The notes: generated by a model not told the origin, from the sequence alone. A stretch of 64,000 nucleotides of DNA from Haloarcula amylovorans (GCF_004681185.1 NZ_SRIF01000010.1:1-64000), one strand, 5' to 3'; counted from the first letter of the stretch, positions 15,737 to 24,359 are shown. Translations and numbers: made by a program.

Positions 15737-18261
15737 TGCCCCAAGACTCAGAGTCTTCGACGACACCGCCGGGACAGAAGCCCACCGAGTTGCCGTCGAG
15801 TCTGAAATACGACGAACCGGCGATGATTCTCTGGAGTGTGTTCATGCTGTTGGTCCCGCCGATGTGGGTAGATAGCGACAAAGCGCTCCACAGACGCTTC
15901 TGGGCGTGGCGATACATCTACTGTGGGTTCGCCATCGTAACGGGGCTGCTCTTCGCTGAGGTGCTGCTCAGCGGCAGTTGGCTGGTGGCCCTGATATTCC
16001 CCTTTGCCCACATCGTTGCAGCGGCTTCGGTCATCGGATTGTTCGCCGGCGTACAGCTACCCGGTGTCGCCCCGCCCGTCGTCTCCTACGAGGTGGGGAT
16101 CGGGGTCTACGCTATCTCAATTGTGCTGATTGGTGTCGTTGATGTCGGCCGCCGCACCTCGCCTCGGTCGCTGACGCGGGACCCATGGGATTGTGACGAC
16201 GACGAGCTGGCTGTCCCATACGGGAGTGTTGAATCCAAACACGACGATGCACCCTCGTCGCCGACGCTCAAACAAGACGTTTCGACTGCCGTCCTCGGTG
16301 AGACAGGAAGCGGGAAATCCTCCGCGATGCAACTGTTGGCTTACCAGCTTCCCTACGACCGAGACACAGCAATCATTGCCCATGACGCTGGCGAAGAGTT
16401 CCAGCAGTTCTACGCGGATCTGGGCTTCGACGTCAAGCGCGTGGGGTTGGATGGTGACGTCACCTGGAATCTCTTCCAAGATGCCGACTCAACGCAGGAC
16501 TTCCGTGAGATTGCAGCGGCGATTTTCGGCAACCCGTCTGGACACAATCCGTTCCACACGCCAGCCAAGCAGGTGTTCGAGGATATGCTACGCTACCTGC
16601 ATCTCGAAGCCCAGAAGAATAACCGCCGGGAGAATCTCTCGCATCTGGACATCGTCTCGTTGCTCGAAGAGGGGCGGGTTGGAATCTACGAAGCACTCGA
16701 CAGTTACGACCAACTCGAAGCCGGACACATAGATACTGACCAGGGGAAAGCTGCACAGAATGTCTATCAAACGCTCATCGAGTACACACGACCAGTTTTC
16801 GTCGAGGACTTCGCCGAGCATGGCTCGTTCTCATTGCGGGAGTATATCCGGAATCCCGATGGACGAGTCCTCATCGTCGATTCAATGCCCTCCCGAATGG
16901 CGACGCTTGGCCCAATGTTCCAGTTGCTGTTGGACTGGTCGATTCGCTTTGCGATGGAATCGCCCAACCCAACGGTCCACGTCCTCGACGAGATTGACCA
17001 GCTCCCACCGCTCAACCAGATCACGAACCTCACGGCGCGTGGCCGCAAGGAGAAAGCACGGGCACTGGTCGGTGTCCAGACCATCGGCCAACTCTCGGAC
17101 ACCTACAGCGACATCTCCGGGATTCTGGGCAACTGCCCGCAGGGTTTGTACTTCGGGCCGGGTGACGCACAGTCGACGGAGTTCATCCGCAATGAAATTG
17201 GCGAGCGACGAGTGCTAGATCGAACTGAAACCCACTCGATGTCTCGAAGTACTGGGTCGAAAACCCAGCGTTCCCAATCCCGTGAGAGCTTTCGAGAGAC
17301 CGAGAAAGCGCCCATCACACCTGGCCAGTTACGCGACTTTGAGCCGGGTGAATGCGTGACCGTGACGCGAACGAACTGGTGGTACGGACAGACACACGAA
17401 CTGCACGAGGTTCGCTCTGGCCTACCCGAACGAGGTGCCGAATCTCCCGAGACGCCACGGCAGGAAGACCCCGACGGAGATGTCACCGAGACGGATAGCT
17501 GGCTGACCATGCTTAGACAGTTCATCGAGCACACGGGGGGTTCCACGGAAAGTGCGGAGACTCAACCGGCCACTACTGACACTGATCCAGATGCCTGGGC
17601 TGCCGACGTTGAGGAGACGCCATCGATTACGTATAGCAACCGCCGCTGGCGAGATGCCCTCTCTCGTCTTGATGTCGAAAGCGCTCCAGTCACGCAGGGC
17701 CAGAACGTCGACGCGCTCTCAGACCTCTGTGAGATGCTGGATCGGCGTGTGCTGGACTTACCCGATGGGGAAGGGACGACTCTTGAAATCCGCGAGATGC
17801 TCGTCGAACTCTGTGCGGAAACTGGACTGACACCAACCGAGACGCTTGACGTAGTCGAGAAACGAACGACAGTGCTCCAGCTGAGTGATTCATTCTGCGA
17901 AGCCTATCGTACGGCAACGAAGGACGCCATCCAGACTTCTGTGAGACCAGATGCAGATGATAAGACGGAGGCACCCGAGACGCTCTTCGAAAACCAGCTG
18001 GACTCACCACTTCCTAGTGAGAGGGACGAGACTAGCCTACCGGCTGAGGACGACGGACCCGGTTCTTATCAAGATTCAGAAACATCCCCGTCCGGCACAG
18101 AGTCAGCATCTTCTGCCGATGCTGAGACCAAGGAAACTGTCGCTGATTCTGGGACCGACGACCAGTCTCCAGCAGGTGAGTCAGCAACCACCTCTGCGTC
18201 CGAAGCCGAGTCTGAGTCCGACACTACAGACGATGACTTCGACGCGGCTGACTTCATGTAA
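15736..18261 (+). CDS. VirD4/TraD-like coupling ATPase of module 1
   Basis: The protein has 841 residues. About four membrane helices lie between residues 30 and 135. The ATPase domain has Walker A Gly188-Glu-Thr-Gly-Ser-Gly-Lys194-Ser195 and Walker B Val-His-Val-Leu-Asp418-Glu419-Ile-Asp. A Gly-Val-Gln-Thr-Ile sensor strand follows, and a Phe-Gly-Pro-Gly-Asp segment after it. The C-terminal 300 residues are acidic, ending in a Ser/Thr/Asp/Glu-rich tail. Coupling proteins bring the relaxase-DNA complex to the channel, and the start shares one base with the relaxase stop. It closes the operon; no further gene follows for 1.1 kb. Confidence 0.87.
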   Translation: MPQDSESSTTPPGQKPTELPSSLKYDEPAMILWSVFMLLVPPMWVDSDKALHRRFWAWRYIYCGFAIVTGLLFAEVLLSGSWLVALIFPFAHIVAAASVIGLFAGVQLPGVAPPVVSYEVGIGVYAISIVLIGVVDVGRRTSPRSLTRDPWDCDDDELAVPYGSVESKHDDAPSSPTLKQDVSTAVLGETGSGKSSAMQLLAYQLPYDRDTAIIAHDAGEEFQQFYADLGFDVKRVGLDGDVTWNLFQDADSTQDFREIAAAIFGNPSGHNPFHTPAKQVFEDMLRYLHLEAQKNNRRENLSHLDIVSLLEEGRVGIYEALDSYDQLEAGHIDTDQGKAAQNVYQTLIEYTRPVFVEDFAEHGSFSLREYIRNPDGRVLIVDSMPSRMATLGPMFQLLLDWSIRFAMESPNPTVHVLDEIDQLPPLNQITNLTARGRKEKARALVGVQTIGQLSDTYSDISGILGNCPQGLYFGPGDAQSTEFIRNEIGERRVLDRTETHSMSRSTGSKTQRSQSRESFRETEKAPITPGQLRDFEPGECVTVTRTNWWYGQTHELHEVRSGLPERGAESPETPRQEDPDGDVTETDSWLTMLRQFIEHTGGSTESAETQPATTDTDPDAWAADVEETPSITYSNRRWRDALSRLDVESAPVTQGQNVDALSDLCEMLDRRVLDLPDGEGTTLEIREMLVELCAETGLTPTETLDVVEKRTTVLQLSDSFCEAYRTATKDAIQTSVRPDADDKTEAPETLFENQLDSPLPSERDETSLPAEDDGPGSYQDSETSPSGTESASSADAETKETVADSGTDDQSPAGESATTSASEAESESDTTDDDFDAADFM

Positions 18262-18432
18262 CTACCTACTCTTCTTGGCCGTTCAATTTCTATCGACGAT
18301 CTGGTTTCTACGGCTCGTCTCACCCCGGCATCTGATTGAGGAATATCTGGTTTCTCATCTTAGTCTGCTAACTGATTAGCGCTCCTCGACGCTGAATCCT
18401 CATTCCGCTGGGTACCTGCTTATCTCTGATAG

Positions 18433-18454
18433 CTAGTTCGAGCCGCCGAACTAG
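18433..18454. repeat. Hairpin, 8-bp stem and 6-base loop
   Basis: CTAGTTCG pairs perfectly with CGAACTAG across the loop AGCCGC. It lies 170 bp after the coupling-protein stop and 45 bp before the 35-bp direct repeats. It is not followed by a T run, so a terminator is less likely than a structural site such as the inverted repeat of an oriT. Confidence 0.5.
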
Positions 18455-18498
18455 TAACATTCTCAGTAAAGTCATTTCTTCATATGAGTATTAAGATG

Positions 18499-18597
18499 TA
18501 ATCGCAAGACGTAGCGGGGTAGAGTCATATCTATACAAGAAAATATTGCTGGGGAGTCACACTAATCGCAAGACGGCGACCGGATTAGTCAAATCTA
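18499..18597 (+). repeat. Two 35-bp direct repeats spaced 64 bp apart (iteron- or oriT-like)
   Basis: The units are 18499-18533 and 18563-18597. Both begin with TAATCGCAAGACG (13 of 13 identical) and end with AGTCAWATCTA (10 of 11), with a variable 11-bp middle. The total is about 26 of 35 identical bases at identical internal spacing. Such paired, phased repeats are typical of binding sites for a relaxosome or replication protein. The placement directly behind the relaxase and coupling genes supports this. Confidence 0.5.
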
Positions 18598-19223
18598 GCA
18601 TGACCGTTTTACTTGCCCCACAAATTCGGCGGGTAGTCGCGATAGTAACCGAATAAACATATCGAGATTCAGGGTATTTTATCGAGGGTTGTCGTCGAGC
18701 ATCTTACCCCCCGTCATCGATTTGTATTTCGGTGGCTACTGAACCTCTCACAGATCATAGATGTAGCCACCGCATGCCGGTACACTCGACCACAAAGCAC
18801 CTCACCAGATGAACTGCATCCACTCACGTCGATACTGCGAACAACCCCCTGCCTCGGATGGCTGGCAGACCTACGCGTGTCGCGCTTCACTGGATTCCAG
18901 ATTGATGCCGACCACCACCCCATAACCAGGTGGAACGTGCAGCGAAAAATCAGTCTCATATCTCTGCCTTGGAGCTGGCGTCGGCACGCTCACAGAGCGT
19001 TTTCACCACGGTCTCGCACACCCTCCTTGGCTCCGAATTACCTAAAATCTAATAATTCAATCGAACTCCACGAACTAGCTCCTGTAATCGCGACAGTTGG
19101 CATCCTACCGTTCTGCTATGCGCTCCGTCAGCGTGGGGTGTATTGGACTATCAGGCGAGTCCATCTCAGTTCTCCACCGCTAGATATGACCTGAGCCAGC
19201 TACCCAGCGAGGCCTGACGATCA

Positions 19224-19264
19224 CTAACCAACTGTCGTTAGTAAGAGACACTATTGTTGGTTAG
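19224..19264. promoter_or_regulatory. Spaced inverted repeat, copy 1
   Basis: CTAACCAAC and GTTGGTTAG are separated by 23 bp. The same arms occur at 23389-23429 (spacing 23) and 45826-45867 (spacing 24). This copy lies 170 bp upstream of a PadR gene. The equal spacing, about three helical turns between arm centres, points to a protein-binding site or to the end of a small element. Confidence 0.55.
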
Positions 19265-19433
19265 CGGAGAACCCCCATTTCTCCGTGAACTGGAGTTCGT
19301 CACGATTCGGCTTCGATACATAGTTCGGCTCATCGACGACGAAGCCATCCAAAGGTAACTCAACGACGTACAGTCCCTCGCAACCGACGGCACTCCCACT
19401 ATCATTATATCACTGACTATGGTATACTATAGC

Positions 19434-19727
19434 ATGCACGATCTAACAGCGTTTCAACGAGACTGTCTGTACGTTATTGCGGGACTGGACAAGCCACATG
19501 GCCTCGCACTCAAGGATGAACTGGAAGCGTATTACGAAAAGGAGATCCATCATGGCCGCCTCTATCCAAACCTCGATGCGCTCGTCGAAAAGGGACTCGT
19601 CGAGAAGGGTGAGATCAACCAGCGGACGAACTTCTATGCACTGACCAGACGCGGACAGCGAGAGATCGATGCCCGGCGTGAGTGGGAGGCCAAGTACCTT
19701 GAGGAAGACGTGATCCCGACTGACTAA
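19434..19727 (+). CDS. PadR-family transcription regulator
   Basis: The product has about 97 residues from ATG 19434; an ATG 15 bp upstream (19419) is also possible. The single domain is a PadR winged helix: Leu-Thr-Ala-Phe-Gln-Arg-Asp-Cys-Leu-Tyr-Val-Ile-Ala-Gly, then His-Gly-Leu-Ala-Leu-Lys, His-Gly-Arg-Leu-Tyr-Pro-Asn-Leu, and the wing Asn-Phe-Tyr-Ala-Leu-Thr-Arg-Arg-Gly. An A/T-rich TATA-like ATTATAT at 19404-19410 is ~27 bp before the chosen start, fitting a leaderless transcript. A near-palindrome around GTATAC overlaps the start and could serve autoregulation. A paralogue lies at 23.5-23.8 kb. Confidence 0.85.
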   Translation: MHDLTAFQRDCLYVIAGLDKPHGLALKDELEAYYEKEIHHGRLYPNLDALVEKGLVEKGEINQRTNFYALTRRGQREIDARREWEAKYLEEDVIPTD

Positions 19728-19828
19728 TACTGGACCGAGACAACACACTGATTCGTCCTATGGAACTCCCAACAAAGTAGCAGATACTCTCTGAAACAAT
19801 CTTGTGCCGTGGTAACATAGGACCCATT

Positions 19829-20149
19829 ATGGAGCGGGGCACAGACTGGGAACACGAGGCTGTCCAGAAGCAGTGGGCTGCCAGAGAACACACGCAGAGG
19901 ATTACGACACGTCTGGTGGCCAGCTGTTCACTCGGTCTCTTCGCGTTCCTCTTGTTTTTGCTCGCGCTCGCGTCCGAAGCCTGCCTGGGCGATGCTGGGA
20001 TTCCACCACGCTGTACTGCAGTCATGACCGGTCCGCTCCCTGCCCTGTTCGGTCTCGGCGGCATTCTCGCGTTGGGAGTCGGACTGTGGCTGTGCTGGTC
20101 AGTCTACACGCAGGCGAAGACTGGCAATAGTGGGTTCAAGAACCAGTAG
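19829..20149 (+). CDS. Small two-helix membrane protein
   Basis: The product has about 106 residues from ATG 19829; an in-frame GTG lies 27 bp upstream. A charged, Trp- and Arg-rich N-terminus is followed by two membrane helices (about 29-50 and 70-95), with two Cys in the loop between them. Family is unknown to me. It follows the PadR gene by 100 bp on the same strand. PadR genes often control neighbouring membrane proteins, so regulation by it is possible but unproven. Confidence 0.6.
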   Translation: MERGTDWEHEAVQKQWAAREHTQRITTRLVASCSLGLFAFLLFLLALASEACLGDAGIPPRCTAVMTGPLPALFGLGGILALGVGLWLCWSVYTQAKTGNSGFKNQ

Positions 20150-20201
20150 CGGCCGAAATGCGTAAGCCTACGCATAGAGAACGCGGCCATAGGACTGAGT
20201 C

Positions 20202-20459
20202 ATGCCAAGCGAAACAGTATGGGTCAAAAAACGTGGGCCAGTCGGCGTCGGAACAACTATCCATATCCACACTGATCCAGACTGTCAACCGCTCCAGCAA
20301 GCTACAGAGATTAAAGAAACAACGCGTGAGAAACTCCCCGACCACTGGCCAGACTGTTCGCTTTGTGCGGGTACAGCCGACACAGGGGGCGTCCCAGAGG
20401 GTGAAAGCACTCACACTTGCCGGGATCGACTGCAGGAACTCGATCCGGACGACCTCTAA
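20202..20459 (+). CDS. Small Cys/His-rich hypothetical protein
   Basis: The product has 85 residues. It begins with a Val-Trp-Val-Lys-Lys-Arg-Gly strand and has His-Ile-His-Thr-Asp-Pro-Asp-Cys, then Cys-Ser-Leu-Cys and a C-terminal His-Thr-Cys. These Cys/His pairs could bind zinc. I recall similar short proteins in haloarchaeal plasmids but have no function to give. The acidic composition and full-length open frame support a real gene. Confidence 0.6.
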   Translation: MPSETVWVKKRGPVGVGTTIHIHTDPDCQPLQQATEIKETTREKLPDHWPDCSLCAGTADTGGVPEGESTHTCRDRLQELDPDDL

Positions 20460-20572
20460 TCCAGCCAGGTCTCGGCAGCTCACGTCTTGAACTATTGCCC
20501 ACCCAACACTTACTACGGAAGCCATCCCAGAGCGAATAGAGCTGAGACTGATACCTAGATCTCCCCCAATAC

Positions 20573-20725
20573 ATGACTCGTGATATGTCGATACTTGGCC
20601 GGTGTCCAGACTGTGATGAAGGCATTACCCCGGCGTGGCTGTTAGTCGAGTACGAGAAAGACGACGGGACAACGGGCATCTGGGCCGAGTGTCCAGCCTG
20701 TGAAGATGTCGTAAAACCAGAATAG
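20573..20725 (+). CDS. 50-residue zinc-ribbon-like protein
   Basis: The open frame starts at ATG 20573 and encodes two CxxC knuckles, Cys-Pro-Asp-Cys at residues 11-14 and Cys-Pro-Ala-Cys at 40-43, separated by a beta-hairpin-like stretch. It follows the previous small protein gene on the same strand by 113 bp. Such microproteins are common in haloarchaea and some affect biofilm or swarming. Nothing more specific can be said. Confidence 0.65.
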   Translation: MTRDMSILGRCPDCDEGITPAWLLVEYEKDDGTTGIWAECPACEDVVKPE

Positions 20726-20813
20726 CTACCAATTTGCAAAAAGAAGGGATTCCGGATCTGGTCCCTGCAAAATCACGTTGCTGTTCACTAGCTGTGCAAA
20801 GTACGCGATACCG

Positions 20814-21419
20814 CTACGGGATTTCAGCAACCACTGCTTTCAGTTCATCAGCGTCAATCCACTCGTGGATCCTATCACTATCGAGAAGAAGTTCCATATG
20901 CGAGATTGCCATGCCGTTATCGTACTTGTCTCGCTCGACCTCTGCATCGGCATATTTTCGCTTGAGGATATAGACGTCTTCGCGATAGCTGGGTGCAAAA
21001 AGAAGTCCCAGTTCCCAGACGTAGCCGCCATCGAAGTCTTCGATAACGGCGACGATGTAGGTCGCCCGGCCACAGAGAATGTCAAATACCCGGCACCAGA
21101 GCGGCATATGGTCCTTCGTGAGGCCGAAATCCTCCAACTGAATCGAGATAGCTGGCGGATCGGATCGATCCTCCAGAAGATCATACACGATTTTGCGACG
21201 AGTCGCCGCCCCGGTTTCACCGCCTGCTCCGGCGATGAGATACACACGGTCGTGGTTCGCGACGGCTTGCATCTGCTCACCATTCACGAGATCTTTGACT
21301 CGCTGGTGCTCGGCGGGTGTGAGTTCCACACTCTCGACGCGTTCGAGTGCCGCTGACTCGTCGAAGGCAGTAGCGTCTGTAGAGTCCTCACTACTGCCGC
21401 GATTGTTGCTATCAGTCAC
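20814..21419 (-). CDS. Haloarchaeal protein with a TIR-like or deoxyribosyltransferase-like fold
   Basis: The product has 201 residues. After a ~35-residue acidic N-terminus, a Tyr-Leu-Ile-Ala-Gly-Ala-Gly-Gly-Glu-Thr-Gly strand-loop leads into an alpha/beta domain. Central is Ala-Val-Ile-Glu-Asp-Phe-Asp-Gly-Gly-Tyr-Val-Trp-Glu-Leu-Gly-Leu, reminiscent of the segment in which TIR-like and nucleoside 2-deoxyribosyltransferase-like proteins carry their catalytic Glu. From memory similar proteins are grouped as DUF7509. If the resemblance is real it could act on NAD or nucleotides. It lies divergent to a wHTH gene with 128 bp between. Confidence 0.6.
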   Translation of the reverse strand: MTDSNNRGSSEDSTDATAFDESAALERVESVELTPAEHQRVKDLVNGEQMQAVANHDRVYLIAGAGGETGAATRRKIVYDLLEDRSDPPAISIQLEDFGLTKDHMPLWCRVFDILCGRATYIVAVIEDFDGGYVWELGLLFAPSYREDVYILKRKYADAEVERDKYDNGMAISHMELLLDSDRIHEWIDADELKAVVAEIP

Positions 21420-21516
21420 TACAGCAGCGTATTCCGCCCGGCACTATTAATCGTGGGTTCACGTGCGGACTTAGTTGTGGCTTCAGTTGTGACTTCGACC
21501 TCATCTGAGTGCGAGT

Positions 21517-21524
21517 GTTTAAGA
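21517..21524 (+). promoter_or_regulatory. TATA-like box for the wHTH gene at 21548
   Basis: TTTAAGAT (from 21517) is preceded by a GTG and centred ~28 bp before ATG 21548. This is the typical spacing of an archaeal promoter with a leaderless start and is why that ATG was chosen over the one at 21509. Confidence 0.5.
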
Positions 21525-21547
21525 TGCTGGCTTTCGAAGTGAAGAAT

Positions 21548-22018
21548 ATGAGGCCCGAACCAGCAACCCCGGACCAAACACGGGGCGGTCAGACGAGCCG
21601 TCGGCAGACGGCGGAGACGGGTCACGACAGCGACGAGGATGGATTCGATACGTGGCGAGCACTGCAGAAGGCGACTGACAAGAAACGGGCTGACCTTATC
21701 GCCGATATCGTCGGCCATCCGAAGGGCGCGCCGTCCGTCGAAGAGTTAGACTACATGAACCCGCCGTTAAGCGAAGACGCGGTTCGTCGCCACCTAAATA
21801 CACTCAAAGAGGTGGGCGTCGTTGACGTCCTCGAGCTTGAGAGCGGGAAGCAGGTACATGGCTTCCCCCGACAGTTCTACGTGCTCACCGGGGCGGCAAG
21901 GGAGCTGTTCGACCAGAACGGACTCTTTCCCGAGGATGCTTGGCAGCGAGAATACGCGTCTGTGAAGAAGACCGCCCGGATTCAGAACGTCGAGGATATG
22001 CCCCGACCCGACGCCTAA
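21548..22018 (+). CDS. Winged-helix DNA-binding protein
   Basis: The product has 156 residues. A ~35-residue polar N-terminus is followed by a winged helix at about 40-130 (Lys-Arg-Ala-Asp-Leu-Ile-Ala-Asp-Ile, then Leu-Ser-Glu-Asp-Ala-Val-Arg-Arg-His-Leu-Asn-Thr-Leu as recognition helix, and a wing ending Gln-Phe-Tyr-Val-Leu-Thr). It looks like the ArsR/MarR-like regulators common in haloarchaea. The upstream gene runs the other way, so it may control both. Target unknown. Confidence 0.75.
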   Translation: MRPEPATPDQTRGGQTSRRQTAETGHDSDEDGFDTWRALQKATDKKRADLIADIVGHPKGAPSVEELDYMNPPLSEDAVRRHLNTLKEVGVVDVLELESGKQVHGFPRQFYVLTGAARELFDQNGLFPEDAWQREYASVKKTARIQNVEDMPRPDA

Positions 22019-22249
22019 CGATATCCCTTCTAAGTCAACCTCTCGTGGATTATTCCGGTGGGCACAACGTCCCCTATTGGGACAATCGAGTACTCACTGG
22101 TATGTAGATTATATCTATATGGATTGGCCTGGGATATACTTAGCTGGCTTTCGGAGAGCGCCATGTTTCGTTAATAGAATGAACGTTCATAGGACTAGTA
22201 ACTATATTACCTATATTTATGTATCCTATCTCCATATCGCTACTACGAA

Positions 22250-23284
22250 ATGTCCAGCGAAAAACAATTCTCTCGTAGACGGTTCGTGGCACTCGGCACA
22301 CTCGCGGCTCTCGCAGGTTGTTCTGGTGAGGACGATACATCTACCCCGAGTGGGGATGGAGACGCAAACGCGTCAAATACCCCTACATCGAGTGGTGGAG
22401 ACGCTACCGACTCAGCCACCGAAGCAGAGACAGGGTCACAGAGTGCTGCAGTCAAACTTGGTGAGGTTGTCGAAGGCGGGAATATCTCGATGGTCGCCCT
22501 CGAAACCTCCACGGCAACCAAGCTCGGTGAATTCCAAGAAGCCGGGAGCGGCAACGAGTTCGTCATCATTCGCCTCGCCGTCAAGAACACTAGCGACTCA
22601 TTTATCGACTTCAGCAGCTTCTGGCAGACTCGCCTCAAGGACAGTCAGAACCATGTCTATGACGCAACGTTCGGAGCTACCGCCCACCCATTTGATGGTG
22701 GCTCGCTCGCACCAGGGGAAGTGTCCCGTGGCGATGTCGTCTACGAAGTCCCGAAGAACGCGGAAAATCTGAAGATGCAGTTCGACTTCACTGCGTTCGA
22801 CCTATTCGACTTCGAGCGCGTCGTGATTAACCTCGGACAGACGGCCGGTAGCGTTACCGATCTGTCTCAGGACCTCGGCGTCGACGTATTATCTCCAGGC
22901 GACTCGGCCTCGAAGAACGATGTCAAAGCAACAGTCCATAGCGTTCGAACCGAGTCACAACTTGGGGAGTTCTCACAGCCAGACGAAGGGAACGAGTATG
23001 TGATCCCCGACATCGAGATCACGAACAATACGGACGAAGCTCTCACCGTCTCAACGCTCCTTCAAATGCGTGTCAAAACCGGAACCGGCCTCTCGTATAC
23101 TGCTGACATCATGGGCTCGTCCTCGCTCGACCGGGGTTACAAAGAGGGGTCGGACATTGCCCCCGGTGAATCACGACGGGGCGAACTCGCGTTCCAAGTC
23201 GAGAAGGGAGCAAAACCGCTCTACTTCATCTTCGACTTCTTGGACTTCGCAGATTCGTACAAAGCGTTCTGGAAACTCCGATAA
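22250..23284 (+). CDS. Tat lipoprotein with two DUF4352-like domains
   Basis: The product has 344 residues. Arg9-Arg10-Arg11 and a lipobox ending Leu-Ala-Gly-Cys24 mark Tat export and lipid anchoring. A Ser/Thr/Gly/Asp linker follows to about residue 60. Then two related ~130-residue immunoglobulin-like domains come; each has an Asn-Glu-(Phe/Tyr)-Val-Ile start and a Leu/Ile-Ala-Pro-Gly-Glu turn before the last strands. DUF4352 is a family of extracytoplasmic beta-sandwich domains of unknown ligand. A TATA-like TATATTTA at 22212-22219 precedes the start. Confidence 0.8.
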   Translation: MSSEKQFSRRRFVALGTLAALAGCSGEDDTSTPSGDGDANASNTPTSSGGDATDSATEAETGSQSAAVKLGEVVEGGNISMVALETSTATKLGEFQEAGSGNEFVIIRLAVKNTSDSFIDFSSFWQTRLKDSQNHVYDATFGATAHPFDGGSLAPGEVSRGDVVYEVPKNAENLKMQFDFTAFDLFDFERVVINLGQTAGSVTDLSQDLGVDVLSPGDSASKNDVKATVHSVRTESQLGEFSQPDEGNEYVIPDIEITNNTDEALTVSTLLQMRVKTGTGLSYTADIMGSSSLDRGYKEGSDIAPGESRRGELAFQVEKGAKPLYFIFDFLDFADSYKAFWKLR

Positions 23285-23388
23285 CGAACGAATCGGCGTT
23301 TCAGAAGTAGGTGCTCGACCATTCACTGTGCGTAACTCTACTCACCAGAAAAGAACTGTACAGGCTGATTAGCTATGAGCAACGATAT

Positions 23389-23429
23389 CTAACCAACACG
23401 AGCCATGAGAAAACCAGGCTGTTGGTTAG
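23389..23429. promoter_or_regulatory. Spaced inverted repeat, copy 2
   Basis: CTAACCAAC and GTTGGTTAG lie 23 bp apart, exactly as at 19224-19264. This copy sits just past the end of the second PadR gene and 105 bp after the DUF4352 lipoprotein, between two converging genes, so it is not an ordinary upstream operator. Confidence 0.55.
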
Positions 23430-23498
23430 CAGCAACTACATCTTTTGTTGATCCATTTTCTCGGTGCTAAGGGTGCCAGTTCAGGGACCAGAACGGAG

Positions 23499-23900
23499 CT
23501 ATGCAGACGATGTCTCTGCCGGCTCAACGTACTTTTGCTCCCACTCTTGGCGGTCCTCAAGTTCACGGCGACCACGCCGAGTGAGTGAATAAATGTTCGT
23601 TCGTTGATCTTGCGTGCCTTTCTCGATAAGTCCTTTGTTGACGAGCGTGTCAAGATTTGGATATAGTTGGCCGTGGTTAATTTCGCTCTGATAGTAGTCT
23701 TCGAGCTCTGCTTTGAGAGCAAGCCCGTGTGGATCATCACCACCAGCGATTACGTACAGGAGGTCTCGTTGAAAGCCAGTCAAGTCGTACATCTCTGTAT
23801 CTAATTGGCACATAGCGCTCTCGCATATGTCTGTTGCCACCTCCTGCCCGCAGACGGGGCACCAGAGGGGACTCGAACAGTGCCTCACTGTGTCGGTCAA
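23499..23900 (-). CDS. PadR-family transcription regulator with an N-terminal Cys cluster
   Basis: The PadR winged helix covers the last ~97 residues (Met-Tyr-Asp-Leu-Thr-Gly-Phe-Gln-Arg-Asp-Leu-Leu onward), close to the protein at 19434. The frame is open for 36 more codons upstream and includes Cys-Pro-Val-Cys and a further pair of Cys, possibly a zinc knuckle, giving 133 residues. A start at the Met-Tyr-Asp position (about 23792) gives the usual PadR length. I report the longer form because the Cys pattern looks deliberate, but this is uncertain. Confidence 0.75.
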   Translation of the reverse strand: MTDTVRHCSSPLWCPVCGQEVATDICESAMCQLDTEMYDLTGFQRDLLYVIAGGDDPHGLALKAELEDYYQSEINHGQLYPNLDTLVNKGLIEKGTQDQRTNIYSLTRRGRRELEDRQEWEQKYVEPAETSSA

Positions 23901-23985
23901 GTACTTCGAGGGTCATAGGTTGACTAACCCAGCCGTCCCGGGCCACTACCTCGTGCCCGGCCGAAAAACAGCGTCCAGCGCTCAC

Positions 23986-24356
23986 TCACTCCCGCTCGGC
24001 GCCGTAGACGATGCGTGAGGGAGCTTCGTACTCACAGTCGGGGCAGTCGTACCACCGCTGGACTTTCGCCCCGTCTGCCGCCTTCTCGCCGATGAGGACG
24101 TCGTCGTTCGGACACTCCTGGCAGCTGAGGCCCGGAGCCTGCCGCTTTCGGAGCTCGTCACGGAATGATTTCGCGTCCTTCGTCTCGTACCCCCGTGACC
24201 ACACACCGGGTAGCCGTCGACGAGGATTGCCCCACGCCATTTGTACCGGTAGGAATCAGGCGCTCGATGCAGGACAGCTCGCGCACCGGTCTCGGTGTTC
24301 TGATACGCGAGTGTCGGCGAGCGGCTCTCGCGTCGCCAGTTGGTGATGCGAGGCAT
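23986..24356 (-). pseudogene. Haloarchaeal plasmid-type protein broken by a TG insertion
   Basis: The first ~51 codons read a basic N-terminus with Leu-Ala-Tyr-Gln-Asn-Thr-Glu-Thr-Gly and Ala-Ile-Leu-Val-Asp-Gly-Tyr-Pro-Val. The frame then continues two bases over with Trp-Ser-Arg-Gly-Tyr-Glu-Thr-Lys and a zinc ribbon: Cys-Gln-Glu-Cys and, 20 residues later, Cys-Pro-Asp-Cys. Around 24199-24207 a TG has been duplicated (GTG-TG-TGG on the coding strand). Removing it restores one ~122-residue zinc-ribbon protein. It follows the previous gene by 3 bp in the same operon. A sequencing error is possible but a dinucleotide slip is plausible. Confidence 0.65.
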
Positions 24357-24359
24357 TGG

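Larger units (their letters stand above)
18262..19433. other. Non-coding gap behind module 1, candidate transfer or replication origin region
   Basis: I find no convincing gene in these ~1.17 kb. The few open stretches lack good starts and homology. The region is richer in A/T than its flanks around 18.43-18.68 kb. It holds an 8-bp stem hairpin (18433-18454), a 35-bp direct repeat pair (18499-18597), a 10-bp inverted repeat (18730-18739 with 18763-18772), and the spaced inverted repeat before the PadR gene (19224-19264). The segment about 18.8-19.05 kb may be a decayed gene but I cannot identify it. Confidence 0.5.

Noticed and set aside
18877..19194. 105-codon plus-strand frame behind module 1
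   Set aside because: No acidic bias, no recognisable motif and no promoter; may include remnant coding sequence but not a gene.
18262..19433. tRNA or integrase attachment site delimiting the conjugative element
   Set aside because: I looked for a tRNA gene or a tRNA-end repeat near both modules and for an integrase gene, and saw none; element borders cannot be set from this window.
22077..22772. 231-codon plus-strand frame overlapping the DUF4352 lipoprotein
   Set aside because: Most of it is a shifted reading of the lipoprotein gene, whose signal peptide and domains are clear.
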